Source: Coriaria nepalensis (taxonomy: Eukaryota > Streptophyta > Magnoliopsida > Cucurbitales > Coriariaceae). Taken from it: 64,000 nucleotides of DNA. This document shows, one piece after another, positions 11,901-24,746 of the stretch. Position 1 is the first letter of the stretch. Each line of letters opens with the position of its first letter. The position numbers and the translations under genes are program-made. The notes below the pieces were generated by a model. It made no database searches. It saw only the letters and a program-made list of their open reading frames with translations, and was not told where the DNA came from. The stretch lies in NCBI GenBank assembly GCA_027186245.1, contig CP114493.1:1991501-2055500 (forward strand), in the 5' to 3' direction.

Positions 11901-12640
11901 TCGCCCCAAATTAATCGATGGGTAGTTTGTTGAGGAGTTGGGCTTGGTGGTAATGGGTTTAGGATATGGAGGTTGGATTATGGGTTAAAGTGTAGAGAAG
12001 AAGGGATGGGATGAACAACATAGGTTGGAGGTGGTTGAGTGGAAAGGGAAGTAAGGGAATAAATGGGCCAAAATAAGAAAGAAGTAGGTAGAGGGGATAG
12101 TTGAGTGAGTAAGGGTAATAGGAGAAAAGGTGGGGGATTATGGGACGAGCAGAAGGGTATAGAAGACCAAGACATAGAGTATAGAAAGGAAGATTCATCA
12201 AAACGCATGTGATGAGAGATATAAATACAAAAAGAAAAAGATCAAGACACTTGAAGCCTTTATGGTCAGGAGAGTAGCTAATAAAAAAAAAGTAGTAGAT
12301 TTATGACTGAGTTTATCGAAGCGGGACAACCCAAGAAAGGGAAACAACGACAACCGAACACACAAAAGGAGGAATAGTCAGGTGAGTAAAGAAAGAGAGT
12401 TTCAAAGGGAGATTTAGACGAGAGGACGGGAGTAGGAACACGATTAATAATGTGGGAAGCAGTAGAGAAGCCATCATACCAAAGGGACTTTGGGGCATGA
12501 GAATGAGTCAATAGGGATACTGTCATTTTAGACAAGTGACGATTTTTACAAAAATCGTTGAACTTGCCGTCGTTGACAAGTTCAGAATTTGTTTTGCTAA
12601 AAAAGACCTCTCTTTTCCCCGAAAAAGGATCCCAAATAGT
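11900..12640 (-). pseudogene. Copia integrase and IN-RT linker fragment (minus strand)
   Basis: The minus-strand frame of 12278-12697 contains integrase C-terminal sequence: SELVNDGKFNDFCKN, then a jump to LLTHSHAPKSLWYDGF, ASHIINRVPTPVLSSKSPFE and VFGCRCFPFLG. The middle (the usual S.PHTPQQNG..ER segment) is deleted. Further left, with a frameshift, come a GYSPDHKGFKCLD-like segment and a Pro/Ser-rich linker (to about 11960), as between integrase and reverse transcriptase of copia elements. No RT, gag or LTR is attached. Confidence 0.8.
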
Positions 12641-13214
12641 TTTAGAATTTCTCCAACTCATTAAGGAAAAGGCCGATGAATTTGCTGTCATTGACAAACC
12701 TGTACCAATTTTGATGATCTCACCCTATATATCCTCAATGAACTTGGATATAAATATTGCGAAATAACATCCCCGATTTGAACCCGTGAATCAGCTCTTC
12801 AGTTTAAAGAACTTCATGATCACTTAGTCTACCAAGAAGCCTATCTCAAATGACTTGGCTTCATTGTCGGTCAACTCGCTGCCACAGCTAACCCATCTCT
12901 ATTGTGTCCCTCATATCAATAGCCACAAAATTTTCTTTTAGCAGGTGTACTTGCCAACGTAACCAACAAGGAAGAAATTCAAAAGGCCCTTCAAAGGATT
13001 CATTAACAGGCCCAAATCAGGCCATTTTCAGATAGCAATGGTTTTCCCCAATCTTCTCTTACCTGCAAACAAGACTCTCGGCCTGTTTGTCAATTTTGTA
13101 GTATACCTGGTCATCTTGCCAATGTGTGTCGTAAGATAATTGCCAATGCAAACTCGACCCATCAAGCCGATTCCACACCAACAATGGACAACAGTTCGCT
13201 ACTCAAACCTTGAC
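12640..13214 (+). pseudogene. Copia Gag fragment (plus strand)
   Basis: On the plus strand the sequence reads LIKEKADEFAVIDKPV, then (shifted frame) ILNELGYKYCEITSPI, a stop, TRESALQFKELHDHLV, and later a complete CCHC knuckle CQFCSIPGHLANVC (about 13093-13134). These are the UBN2-type Gag core and nucleocapsid of copia elements. It abuts the minus-strand integrase fragment on the left and an LTR on the right, so it is a fragment in a rearranged nest. Confidence 0.78.
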
Positions 13215-13831
13215 AATGAACTTATGAAAACTCTTTTCATACCAAACTACTTTGCAAAAATTCATTGTTCAATAAAGAATATAATTCATAAGACTTATTT
13301 CCAAATACGGAAGTGATGAATTCCATCTTGATCACTCACAACCTTCATATACAACATCTGATACCCAATGGTTCGCCCGTTTTCACCCTCGAGTAGGGCT
13401 TATTTGAATTATGTCAAAGTATAAGACATGTCAAATAAGACACCATTGGAATAACAAGTCAAAGCACCATATGTCATATTATCATTAGATAATTCTCATT
13501 AATAATTACTAGTTTTATCATTGCTAATTATCTAACTGTTATGTTAAGTACCCTTAGTCTCACTCACATAATTATCATGATGTTTCACTAACACCAATGG
13601 TCATGAGATCGGCAACCCTAAACACTTTAAATGTTGAACTATGTGATTGTCTATCCATATCATCAATGTCAATTCTTGATGATCCTATGACAATAAACTA
13701 TTCGTGTCTTAAGCTTTAAGCTGCTTAGGTCTCAATTATCATGATCTTCATAATAGTTTTAAGTGCATAACTTAAGACACTATACTTTATTATAATACAC
13801 ATTTATAAAACATAAGATAATAATTCCAACA
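13215..13831 (-). repeat. 3' LTR of copia element C (minus strand, left end lost)
   Basis: The minus strand begins TGTTGGAATTATTATC at 13831 and aligns with the LTR at 2952-3560 for several hundred bases, ending abruptly near 13215 at the Gag fragment. The outer part of the LTR is missing. Confidence 0.7.
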
Positions 13832-16800
13832 ATATTAATAAACGTGATAAATAATAGTCGACTTTCATGATGATAATTAATAATTATATTTATTATCTTG
13901 CTAATATTTACATAAAAATAGTATCACGTAAACATATTTCCCCATTAGGTCAAAACCCGGTTTTTTTGACGGGTATACACTTTTAATCTTTTATTTGCAC
14001 TAAAGCTAATAATTTTTTAATCTAATTCCTATCTCGTCAGGATGGAGATCGAATTTATGTTTGAGATGTGCCTTAGTGAATAGTTTTGCAATATTTTCAT
14101 TAATGTCAACTCTTTTTATGTTGACGTCTCTTTTTCCAATTATCTCTTGGATGATGTGGTAATATTGCAACATGTGTTTAGATTTTTGATGAGACCTTTA
14201 TTCGCTTGCACTATTCCACCATTGTTATCGCAGTACACTACTATGAGATGAATGATACTTGGGACCACTCCTAGTTTAGTTATGAACTTTTTCATTGAAA
14301 TCGTCTCCCTTGTTGTTTCTGAAGTTGCAATGTATTCGACCTTAGTAGTGGAAACTTAGATTTTTTCTTGTTGAGAACCTTTCCAACTAGGCGCTCCACC
14401 ACTGAGCATGAAAAATGAAATTGAAATTGATTTGTTGTCATAAACATCTGAATAAAAAAATGGAATATGTGAATCCTTTAACTCTTAAGTAAGATCCTCC
14501 ATAAATTAAGAACATCTTTTTAGTTATTCTCAACTACTTGAAAATATTCTTAACATCAATCCAATACTTTTGTCCCAAATTTCCTTGAAATATGCTCATA
14601 ACACTTAAAGCAACATTTGGTCTTGTACATAGCATAACATACTTGATAGATCCTATTGCCGAAGTATAAGGAACTTTATTCATCTCATCTCTCTCTAATT
14701 GTGTCTTAGAAGACATATTCATGGAGGGAGTTATTCCATGACTCATTGACAAAAGTCCTCTCTTTGAATCTTCTATGCTAAACCGTTTCAGCACCTTGTT
14801 TCAAAGAATGGGTACATTGAATGGGTCAAGCCAAACAACCTCTTCGATCTATCTCTATATATCTTGTTTCAAAGAATGCGGGTTGTTTCTCTGAAATCTT
14901 TTAGGGAGTAATTCTCTAAGAGCCACAACTTAATAGATTATAATAATCCTACATCATTCCCAATGCGTAGTATGTTATCTAGTTATAAAATGATAAAAGC
15001 AATAGAGCTCCCACAAGTTTTCTTGTGATATTATTTCATCGAACTAATGTAGGATCATCTTCATTCTTAATAAAGTCAAACGATTTGATCTTTTCATTGA
15101 AATAAATATTTCAACTTTGGTATACTTGTTTTAGTCCATATATCAAATTTTGTATCTTACACAACTTCTTTATGATTTTGGTCATGGAGCCTTTGGGTTG
15201 ATAATATACACTTCCTTCTCAAGGTAACCATTTAAAAAAGAAGTTTTCACGTCCATTTTTTAGATTTCATAATCATGGTATGCTGCAATGACAAGCAATA
15301 TCTAAATGTATTTAGTCATTGCAATGGGTGAGAAAGTTTCTTCATAATCATTCTCTTCTCTTTGTCTATACCCATTTGTAACTAATATAGCCTTATAGAT
15401 TTGAACTTTTCCATCTACCTCAATTTTCGTTTTAAAAACCCATTTGCATCCTGTAGGTTCATGTGTATTTACCAAGTCTTAGACTTGGTTCACATATGTG
15501 AAATCTATCTCTGTTTCATGGCTTCTAGCCATCTCTAGGAATTATGGGTATTAATTGTCTCAGAATAAGTCATATGATCATCAACTATGATTGGTCCATT
15601 GCTAGTATTTTCTACTAGAAATCTATAATGCTCTAGGCAACTAGATACTCTACTAGATTTATGAATCTGGTATGTACTCTAAGATTATATAGTATCCTTT
15701 TCTAGAGGTACCTTAGCCGAAAGTTGTAAGGTAACATGATTTTTGGGCTAACTATTATTGTATGAGTCTTGAACGTCATCAAGTTCAATCTTACTCCCAC
15801 TATTTCTTTAAAAAAAATAGCATGTTTGGTGACAAGCACTTTTTGATTAATGGGATGATAGAAGTAGTATCCTAATATTTCCTTAGACTCATATAAAATA
15901 ACATTTAGTGAACTTTCCTTCAACTTTTATATCCCTTGTTTCTTAACATTGACATGACAAACCCATATGTGAATAGGGCCAAAACTTACCCTTTGGCCTT
16001 TCCATATCTCTTATGGTGTCAAAAAACATATTTGGAATGAATCATGTTTATAATATATGTACAGGTTTCTAGGGCGTATCTCCATAATGATCTTGAGGTT
16101 GATTGGTAAAACTCATTATAGACCGTACCATCTCCAAAAAGGTTTGGTTTTTCCTTTTAGGCATAACATTAAATTGTGAATTTCTAGGTGGAGTCCATTG
16201 CGAGATTATACCGTTCTCTTTCAGGTAATCAAGAAACTCATAGCTTATGTACCACATTGATTTGATCAAATTATTTTAATACTTTTTCCTAGTTTTTTTT
16301 CTCTTTCATTCTAATATTTCTTGAATTTCTCAAAAGATTCAAATTTCTATTTCATAAGATCGATGTATCGGAATCTAGAAAAATCATTTGTTACATTAAT
16401 GAAGTATAAAAAATAACTTTTGGCGAGTTGACATAGGCCCATATACATTAGTATATACTAGGCCCAATAACTCCATTTTTCTTTTTCCAATTCCACTAAA
16501 ATTAGATTTGATCATATTACCTCATAAATAAGATTCAAAGGTCAGCATTGATTATAAATCAAACGGATCTAAATATCAATCCTTATGCAATTTATGAAAT
16601 CTTGTTTCGTTAGTATGACCTAAATGACAATGCCATAAGTATGATTGATTAAAATCACATTTTGTTCTTGACCTATTCAATGTTGAGGCAAGTTATACTT
16701 TTAAATTCAAGATATAAATACCATTATTTAAGGAACTACTTCCATAAAATAATTCATGTACATGCAACTCCAAATATTGTACTTGATGAAAAAAAAAACC

Positions 16801-17790
16801 CTCTTCATCAAGTCTAGAAATAGAAATAATATTTTTTATCATAATTGGTGCATAATAACATTCTTTCAGACTTAAATTAAGATTGAAGACAAAGATAAAA
16901 TATAAGTTCCTATAGCCAAAGCCGTAACTAATGCGCCATTCCTGGCTTGTAGGTTGACTTCTCCTTTAATCAAGATTCGGCTATATTTTAGATTTGGCAA
17001 CTTATTACAAATATGAGAACCACATATAGTATCCAGTACCCAAGTAAAATAATCATTGCAAGAAAAGTTAACCTCAATCATGAACATATTTTAAGTAGCA
17101 TCACCATGCTTTTTTAGACTTAGAAGAAAATCCTTACAATTATGGTTTCAATGTCCATATTCTCCATAGTGGAAATAATTTCCCTGTTTACTATTCTTTT
17201 TCTTTCCATCATGCTTTTTTACTTTCAGAACCCTTTTATTTCCTCGCTTCTTAAGCTTGGTCTTTCCTTTCTCACCAAAAGAGGTTCCGATGAGCAACAC
17301 ATGTTTATTTTTCTTGATGAATTTATCAGCCGTTTGTAGCATCTTACACAAATCATGAAGCTGAGCTTCCATCTTATTCATATGGAAGTTAAGAACAAAT
17401 AGAGGGAATCAATCAGGAAGTTATAGTCCAATGCAAGGCTTAGACCTATTTGTCATTCAATGTAAGTAATCATCTTCAACACATGGTCACTAACAGAGGT
17501 TCCCTCGGTCATCTTCGTAAAAAATAATGTCTAAGATATCTCATATCTTTTGTTGTGAGTATCTTCACCATAAAAATCTTTACAGTTATCGATAATCAGA
17601 ACGAAATGAAATTTTTCATAGTGCTTTTTAAGCTTGTTATTCATCAATGCAAGCATGATGCATTACATATTGTTATTTCTCTCAAGCCGCTTATACCATG
17701 CGACAATTATTTCAGCATCTAATCCCTCAAGTGGGATCTACATGACTGCTTATTCAAAACATCAAACAAACGTTTATATCTGAGAACATT
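13832..17790 (-). pseudogene. Ty1/copia gag-pol remnant (element C)
   Basis: From right to left on the minus strand: Gag C-terminal part (about 17640-17150) with an eroded zinc knuckle (NYFHYGEYGH); protease region with WVLDTICGSHICN (about 17040-16990), in which the usual DTG is DTI; integrase with SHEFLDYLKENGIISQWTPP-like sequence (about 16250-16080); linker (15920-15700, GYYFYHPINQKVLVTKHAIF); RT (15500-14900, eroded); RT end/RNase H with SKRGLLSMSHGI and SAIGSIKYVMLCTRPNVA (14790-14540). Stops and frameshifts occur throughout. The left end leads into the 3' LTR; no 5' LTR or primer site is recognised right of 17800. Confidence 0.87.
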
Positions 17791-19349
17791 TCTCAAATTT
17801 CTAAATCAGTCTCTAAAATTGGTACCAACTAACCTATTTTGCTCAAATATCGTTTCAGCTTATTGGAACTGCAAAAACACATAAAAAAATAATAACAAAA
17901 TAGGAAAATATGTATAAAATATTAGCTACCAAAAATTTTAAAAGTCATGTAAAATTTTCGGTATCTCCCACTGTTTTATTATGAAGTTATATTTACCTTC
18001 TTAATATAAAACGAGAAAAACAATTTTTCTTAGTAGGAAAAGGACCTAACTATTGAGTATAATAATCTCACATGTTTGTAGCCAATCATAATAAACATGA
18101 AAGGTAGCAAACATTTTTGCAATTACATCTCATGGAATTCCTTTATCTTACCTCTAAAAGAACATAATCACACATGTTCATAGCAACTATGTTGTCTTAG
18201 TTGAGCTTAACTAAAATATTCTTATAAAATATAATGTATTAAACTAGCTTGTACGTGTCCGTGTTCACGCTTAGGATGATAGTAATACTAAGTCACGCAT
18301 CACATGCAAAAATAATAGATATAATAATTACACAAATTATAAGTCACACTTGTCTATAGCTATTTGATAATTAATGCAAATATCATATATATTATAACAT
18401 TTAGAAGGTAAGTCATAAAATAAAATTATGACCAATTTCAGCTCAATAGGATTATTGGAAGGATATTATTTTAGTCTCATGACAAACAATCCCATGTACA
18501 TATTATGCATGTTCTATCTCATAATCCTTGAATATGATTTGATAACATATTCAACCAAGTATATATATATTTACATTTCATGATGCATGTACATTTAACA
18601 ACTTAAATAATATAAATCTAATGTATGAACATGTAAAAACAACTTTAATCATTTGTATATTTTTGTTATTTTATCTTTTGATATATGACAATGCTATGTT
18701 TGTAGAAATACAAACAAGTTTTTAAATCTAATCTATTCTTGTAAAGTTCATTGAGTACATTTTAATTATTTGAAGCACATAAAATAATTAAAATCTTCTT
18801 TCTTAACACTTTAAGGATAATTATAAAAAATGTTAACTTTTCATATTTGGAAAGTTTCTTAATCGGTTTGCTTCCAAAACAAAAGATACTATTTTGGAAT
18901 TTTTTCTATTTTATAACCGCTTCTAAAATTTGGAAACATGCCAAAATAAAATCACAGTAAATCTACTATAAACAATTTAAAGTATATTAGTTAACCTTAT
19001 ATTTGATATATTAGTAAAATTCATATAAATAATTTATACTATTTAACTTACCAAATGTCTATCAAATATTAATCCAAGATGATTACGACCCAGTGTAACT
19101 CTAAGAAAAATCCTATTGCACTATCTTCCTAATCCTAAAATTATATTTTGTGCTCTTTCTTATTATACTTATTATCTCTATATATTAAGATATCAAATGT
19201 TTATCAATTAAATAAACCACTTGTTATTTTATGATTGCACGTGATTTTAGTAATGATTCATATATCTTGAATCTAGTAAGTTAATCAAATTGAATTGAAA
19301 ATAATAATTTGTGTTAATATCTTCGCTAAATATTAATCATTAAATTATT
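17791..19349. other. AT-rich intergenic, no gene seen
   Basis: Very AT-rich. No domain or primer site is recognised. It may contain the decayed 5' end of element C. Confidence 0.45.
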
Positions 19350-19680
19350 ATTTGAGGATTGAATTGATAAATTGATAAGTTTCACATTTTATTTATATTC
19401 AATACTTGTCAAACAAAATTGAAATTGTACATAAATAATAGTAGCTTTATAAACAAATTATAATGAATGCTCAAAACCTTTAGTAATTATATTAAACACT
19501 CAATTTCAAGTTTAAATAATAATGATACTCAATTTCGTATAAAATAAATGAAATGATGATGTGATGTCACATGGCAGTTATTGGACCACTAAATTTTAAA
19601 TTTGATCCAACTTGTACTTTTTTAGTTATATTTTATCTCTTTTAATTTAAATTTGATTTTTTAACATTTTTTTAATTTAC
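19350..19680 (+). repeat. Dispersed AT-rich repeat family D, copy 2
   Basis: Aligns with 10545-10900 in the same orientation. It includes the TTGATAAGTTTCACATTTTAT start and the ATTTAAATTTGATTTTTTAAC end. Confidence 0.55.
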
Positions 19681-20619
19681 TTACCAAAGATTTTTGTAAG
19701 TAATTTTTTTCTCCATTTACTTACCAAATATGATACATACGAGCTCGAAAAAGTTATTATAATTCCGGTGGTTATAATAATAATGATTCTATAAATTATA
19801 AGAATACATTTCACAACCTAAAATATGAGGAAATAAAAATAAATGAGAGAAAATTAAAATTAGACAAAATAAATATATGAATAAATCAGAATATATATCA
19901 CCAACTTAACCTAAGAGTTCAATCAGTCATGTACCTGTTGTGAGTTATCAAACCATCTTATTGAGCTTACAAATTTCATTGAACAAAAAAAATGAAGAAT
20001 ATATATAGGTAAGTTATCAAACCAATATGGTGGTTTCATATGGGTCTTCTTGACATATTGCATTAAGCTATGAATTTTTTTGTTGAAAATCCGCAAAGGA
20101 TTTTCATTGGTGATTTGTGATGAGAATATCCATAACTACTTAAGTTACATCTAAACTTCTTTTGTTTATTTTTAATAGTAACTTTCAATTAGTAATTATT
20201 TTAAGTATAATATTTATTTCTTATTTATTAATATATTTATTTCTTATTGATAAATATGAATTTCCCTCACCTTTGAAGGTTGTTGAAATGGATACTGCAT
20301 TGAGAAAACCAATAAAAGAAAAATATAATTTATATATATTATATCTATTTTCTCGAGTAAGGAATATTTACTAAAGAAGTTACTTACTTTTGTTCTAGTT
20401 AGTACTACACGAATATTAGTACAATTAAAACACATACTTTTGTAAACTAAAAACTTACTTATCTAAATACTTATTATAATTTTGCATGGTCCGTTAGGGC
20501 ATTCCAGATTAATGAAGTGAAGAAATATTGAAAATTCACATGAACATCAGCGAAGAATTATAAGATTTTTCAATTAAATGAATTCTCAAGGAAAATGAGT
20601 TATTAGACCATTACCAACT
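19681..20619. other. AT-rich intergenic, no gene seen
   Basis: Small overlapping frames at 20162-20435 lie on both strands in low-complexity sequence and show no recognisable domain. Confidence 0.4.
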
Positions 20620-23160
20620 AAAGTTGGAATTGAATACCCAGCAATATTTCTAAAATACATACAAAAAGTGTTGTATATAGACCTATATATATGGGCTATT
20701 TAGATATTTTAAGAATTTATTAATTTGAATAAATGCATCTACTAGATAGTCACATATATGTTATTATCAACTCACAACTAGATGATCTTATTAAGAGCAC
20801 ATAGATTATTGGTTCAGAAAATACTGGTGAATTTATATCCTAATCTTTTAATGGTTAGTGTATGTTCGTTAGTATAGATATAGAGTAACTGATAGCCTAT
20901 GTTCTTTACATAAAATGATCTAGTATAATATTAATGAAAGATCTCCAATTAATAGATAGATCATTACTAATGGGAAAAAAATTCATTTTTTTGGATATAT
21001 GCTATTATAATTTCCCCATTTTAAAAATAGTTTTTGGTCAGAAGCCTATCACCTCTCAAATAAGAATATTTTATGTGTGTTATATCAACCACAACACACT
21101 TAAATAGATCCCCAAACTATGTTGAGAATATATGTCGGATATGAGTATTCTTTGATAGTTAAATTATTGATTGAAAATATTTTCACATCGAGATTCATCG
21201 GTTGTTACTTTGATGAAACAGTTATTCAAAAATTAGGGAGAGAAAAATAAGGAGTTGGAGAAATATATTACATAATATTAGTTTAATATCATCTTGATCC
21301 TCGCGTAAATCAATGTGAATAAGAAGTTGAAAAGATTATTCATAATAAATCAAGTGCTGATGCATTTATTGACCTTAATATATAGTAAACAAGTTTGATA
21401 ATCTAACTGTAAATACATCAGCATAAGTTGATGTCCAAATAGGACAATACGTTAGAAATTTAATATAAGGCACCCTTGAAGCGTAGTAGACCAATCGATT
21501 CTAAAGAAAAATTTCCTAAAAAATAGAAGTATTAGATACCTAAATTATGGAGGCAGGTACTCTTGAACAGACCGTAGACATAATAAATCATAACACCCTA
21601 GAAGAGGTTAAGGTATCTAAGAATTATAAAAATAAATAGAACACAATAAGTTATGTCAATCTAGGAAAAGATAGAACAAAAAAAAAATAATTGTCGACAA
21701 CTCTCGTACATTTAGTATAATGTTTAAGACTTGGAAAGAGAAGTGAGGATCTTAAAAAAAATCGGTTGCAGAATATCGACTTACAAATAATTGGCCAATA
21801 CAAAAAAAAAATTATTTCCAATAGAACTAAACTCAATTGTAAAATGTAAGATTTTTTGGAACTTGTGATCCAAACACTTCAATGTAAAAAAATAGTAAGA
21901 TACAAATGCATATTTTAATAAAAAAGAAATGAGTAAAAATTTAACTCATAAGATATAAATAATTTGTACATGTAGTTCAAATATCAAATATTGAGTATAA
22001 AGATACATGTCTTGTGTGATGGATTTAAGTATTTTCCGATATCTTTTTAATATGGTGAGATATTAAGATTCAATATGTGTTTAATAAATATAATTACAAT
22101 TTCTTTGTATGGTTCGCTCCATAATGATACTTTACGGAATTCAAGAAGGATTTAAAATGCATGAAATATGTAGTTCAATATTTGAGAATTTATTCAATTA
22201 GTATACTCTTATATACATATGGTTAAAGCTAACTTGACAAAAGTGGTATAGATATATTTATAAATATTTGGTTATAAAAAATATCTTATTATAAAAAATA
22301 TCTTATTTAAGTATCATCATAAAGAAATATGGATCTAAATAACATATGATGATGATTTGAACATTATTAAAAGTCCCTAAGAACATTCAAGTTAGTAGAT
22401 TTCTTAAAGAAAGAATTCAAGATAAACAATCTTCCAAAAACCGAGTTTTGTCTTAGCTAAGAAATCAAGCATGTAATCAATAAAATTCATAATAATTAAT
22501 CAACTTACACAAAAAATATCCTAAAATATTTTATATGGAAAAATCATATCTATTGAGTAACTCATTGGTCATTCAATCATTTGATTTAAAAAATTGACCT
22601 TTTCGACATCAAGAAGTTGACAAACAATTATATACTTTGTCCTGAAGTACCACAAGAAGTACAGTAATATATTCATAAGCAAAATAGCACTCCAACACCT
22701 AAGTATTTGAATAGAGTTAAAACATTTTTTCATTATCACTAAGGAATAATCAATATGAGTTTATTATAATAAAATAATTTTAATTCAGAACTAGTTGGTT
22801 ATACTGATGCATTTTATTTACTAGGAGTAGAACAACTATATCATGAGGCTCTATGAAACATTGCTACATTCTAAAGCCATAAAAATTTTCCAGTAATTCA
22901 TGAAGTCAATCAAGAATGTGTTTGGGTAAGAGCAATTTCCGATATATTTGAGGGACTTATGACTTCCCTTCAATATAATGAGATCTAATAATGTTATATA
23001 AAGATAATGTCGCATTCATAATGATACATCATAAGAGACTGAAAAAAAAAAAATTACCGAAGTTGATTTTCTTTACAAATGATGACAAATATAATCATAT
23101 TGATATTCAGCAAATTTGCTCGAAAATGATAGTTTAAAGACTTAAAGTGATATTTTCATA
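20620..23160 (+). pseudogene. Ty1/copia pol remnant (element D, plus strand)
   Basis: A heavily frameshifted copia polyprotein. Order left to right: integrase (RWSHICYYQLTT-like, NTGEFIS, about 20720-20850), GKKIHFFGYAII and FGQKPITSQIRIF (about 20970-21060), MLRIYVGYEYS (21120), SRFIGCYFDETV (21190), HLDPRVNQCE (21300), RT with TYDDDLNIIKSP in place of YVDD (about 22340-22380), and the terminal RNase H part ending TNDDKYNHIDIQQICSK (23080-23130). A purine tract AGGAGGAG follows at 23161. The wording resembles the Ivana/Oryco-type copia lineage (inference). It is non-functional and among the oldest elements here. Confidence 0.8.
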
Positions 23161-23620
23161 AGGAGGAGTAAATACGTATTGCATACTTTTTCTCTTAACC
23201 AAAGTTTCATCCCACTAGATTTTTCTGATAAGATTTTTAATGAGACAGTTTATAATGAGACAATTTCTAATATGTATCTTACACAACAACAATGTACTCT
23301 ATTTCTTTATCATGGTTTTTTTCTTTGGATTTTCCGGGTAAAAACTTTAAAGAGGCAGCTTTCTCGTACTATAGATATCTAAAGAGAAGTGTTATGAATT
23401 CTTATAGTGGATGTCCGTTGAACTTGTTTCTTACCTCTTCTACTTCTATTTCTTCATCTTCTACCTTTAATTCTCTACTTATTGTACCTATTTAACCCAT
23501 ATCTTTTGGTACTCCTATTTTTATGATCATGAGCTTATTACTAAAAGCATTGTAGAGAATGGAAAGAATATAAAGAAAAGATGAATACAAAAGTTATCTC
23601 TACCTTCCAAAATCTCTTTT
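23161..23620 (+). repeat. Polypurine tract and 3' LTR start of element D
   Basis: AAGGAGGAGTAAATACGTAT follows the end of the pol remnant, as a polypurine tract and LTR start do. The LTR contains an internal duplication: AACCAAAGTTTCATCCCACT and a later CATGGTTTTTTTCTTTGG stretch both precede TTTTTA/AAACTTTAA-GAGGCAG-like sequence. The right boundary is not fixed. Confidence 0.5.
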
Positions 23621-24746
23621 TAAATTTATCATTGTTCTACTTATTTTTGCTATTGGGTCTATTTGTCACCTGATCAAACATATATTTTAAGACATTTCCA
23701 AGTTTATATTATATAATCCATAAATTATTTATTTATAAAAGAATAAAACTTTTTAAACACTAGCTAATTCTTTTTCATCCATCTTTATTAATATTAATAT
23801 ATATATATATATACTAAATTTTATATTCCTGCATTACACAGAATTATGTTAAATAAATAAGTTAGATATATATAATTATATATTATTAATGTAGATAGTA
23901 GTTATTTTAATTTATGTAACATGACAAAAGAAGTTTAGCTCCAGCAGGTCATGTTTTTGATACGTCCTTAAAATTAAGTAAAATCTAATCTTTTATTTAA
24001 ATGAATTAAGAAATGATTTTGATTACATAATTCAAGATTCGATTAAGTATTTGAAAATAATTGATAACAAAAATAATATACTATATTAAATATAAAATCA
24101 ATTAAATACCTTAAATAATCTATGGTGAATTTAATGTATTCGAGAATTTTATTTTGACATATTTTTTATATTCTATCAATAACTCTAAAATATAAAAATT
24201 TTCAAAATAATATTTTCAGAAAGTATAGAAAGTAAAACTTTTTGGCAAGTATTCTTGAATAGTTAAGGAAGATAATTTTAATTATTTTGTTGTGCTTGAA
24301 TTAATTAAAATGTACTAAAAAAACTTAACAAAAATAGATTAGATCTAAAGACATGTTTGGATTTTCATAAACATAATATTGTCATGTATCAAAAGATAAA
24401 ATAAAGATATATAAGTAGAATTATTCAATAATATATAAATAGAATCCATATAAAGTTTAAGTTCTGTATCAAGAAAAGATATACAAATTTCTAATTAATT
24501 ACATGAAATCTCAAAGAATCCTCTAATTACGTATATTATTCATAAAATATATGTATATATATATATATTTTTTTTGAAAACTTTATTAAGTTTATTAAGT
24601 TTCAAGCATATTTGATTTTGTCAAATATTCTAATATTTCATATTACCATATTTCCTAACCCATTCTTTGACAACTCATTTTTATGGAACCGAAATACTAA
24701 ATTAATCATAAATTTAATTAAGATAATTCTAATATTTCATATTGTT
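23621..24746. other. AT-rich intergenic, nothing recognisable
   Basis: Low-complexity AT sequence with simple TA runs (23796-23815, 24549-24570). No domains. Confidence 0.5.

Noticed and set aside
12558..12767. 69-codon plus frame as a separate gene
   Set aside because: Its right half is copia Gag and its left half is antisense to the integrase fragment, so it bridges a rearrangement junction.
23796..24570. TA dinucleotide runs as promoters
   Set aside because: Simple-sequence runs are common in this AT-rich DNA, and no transcript-like frame follows.
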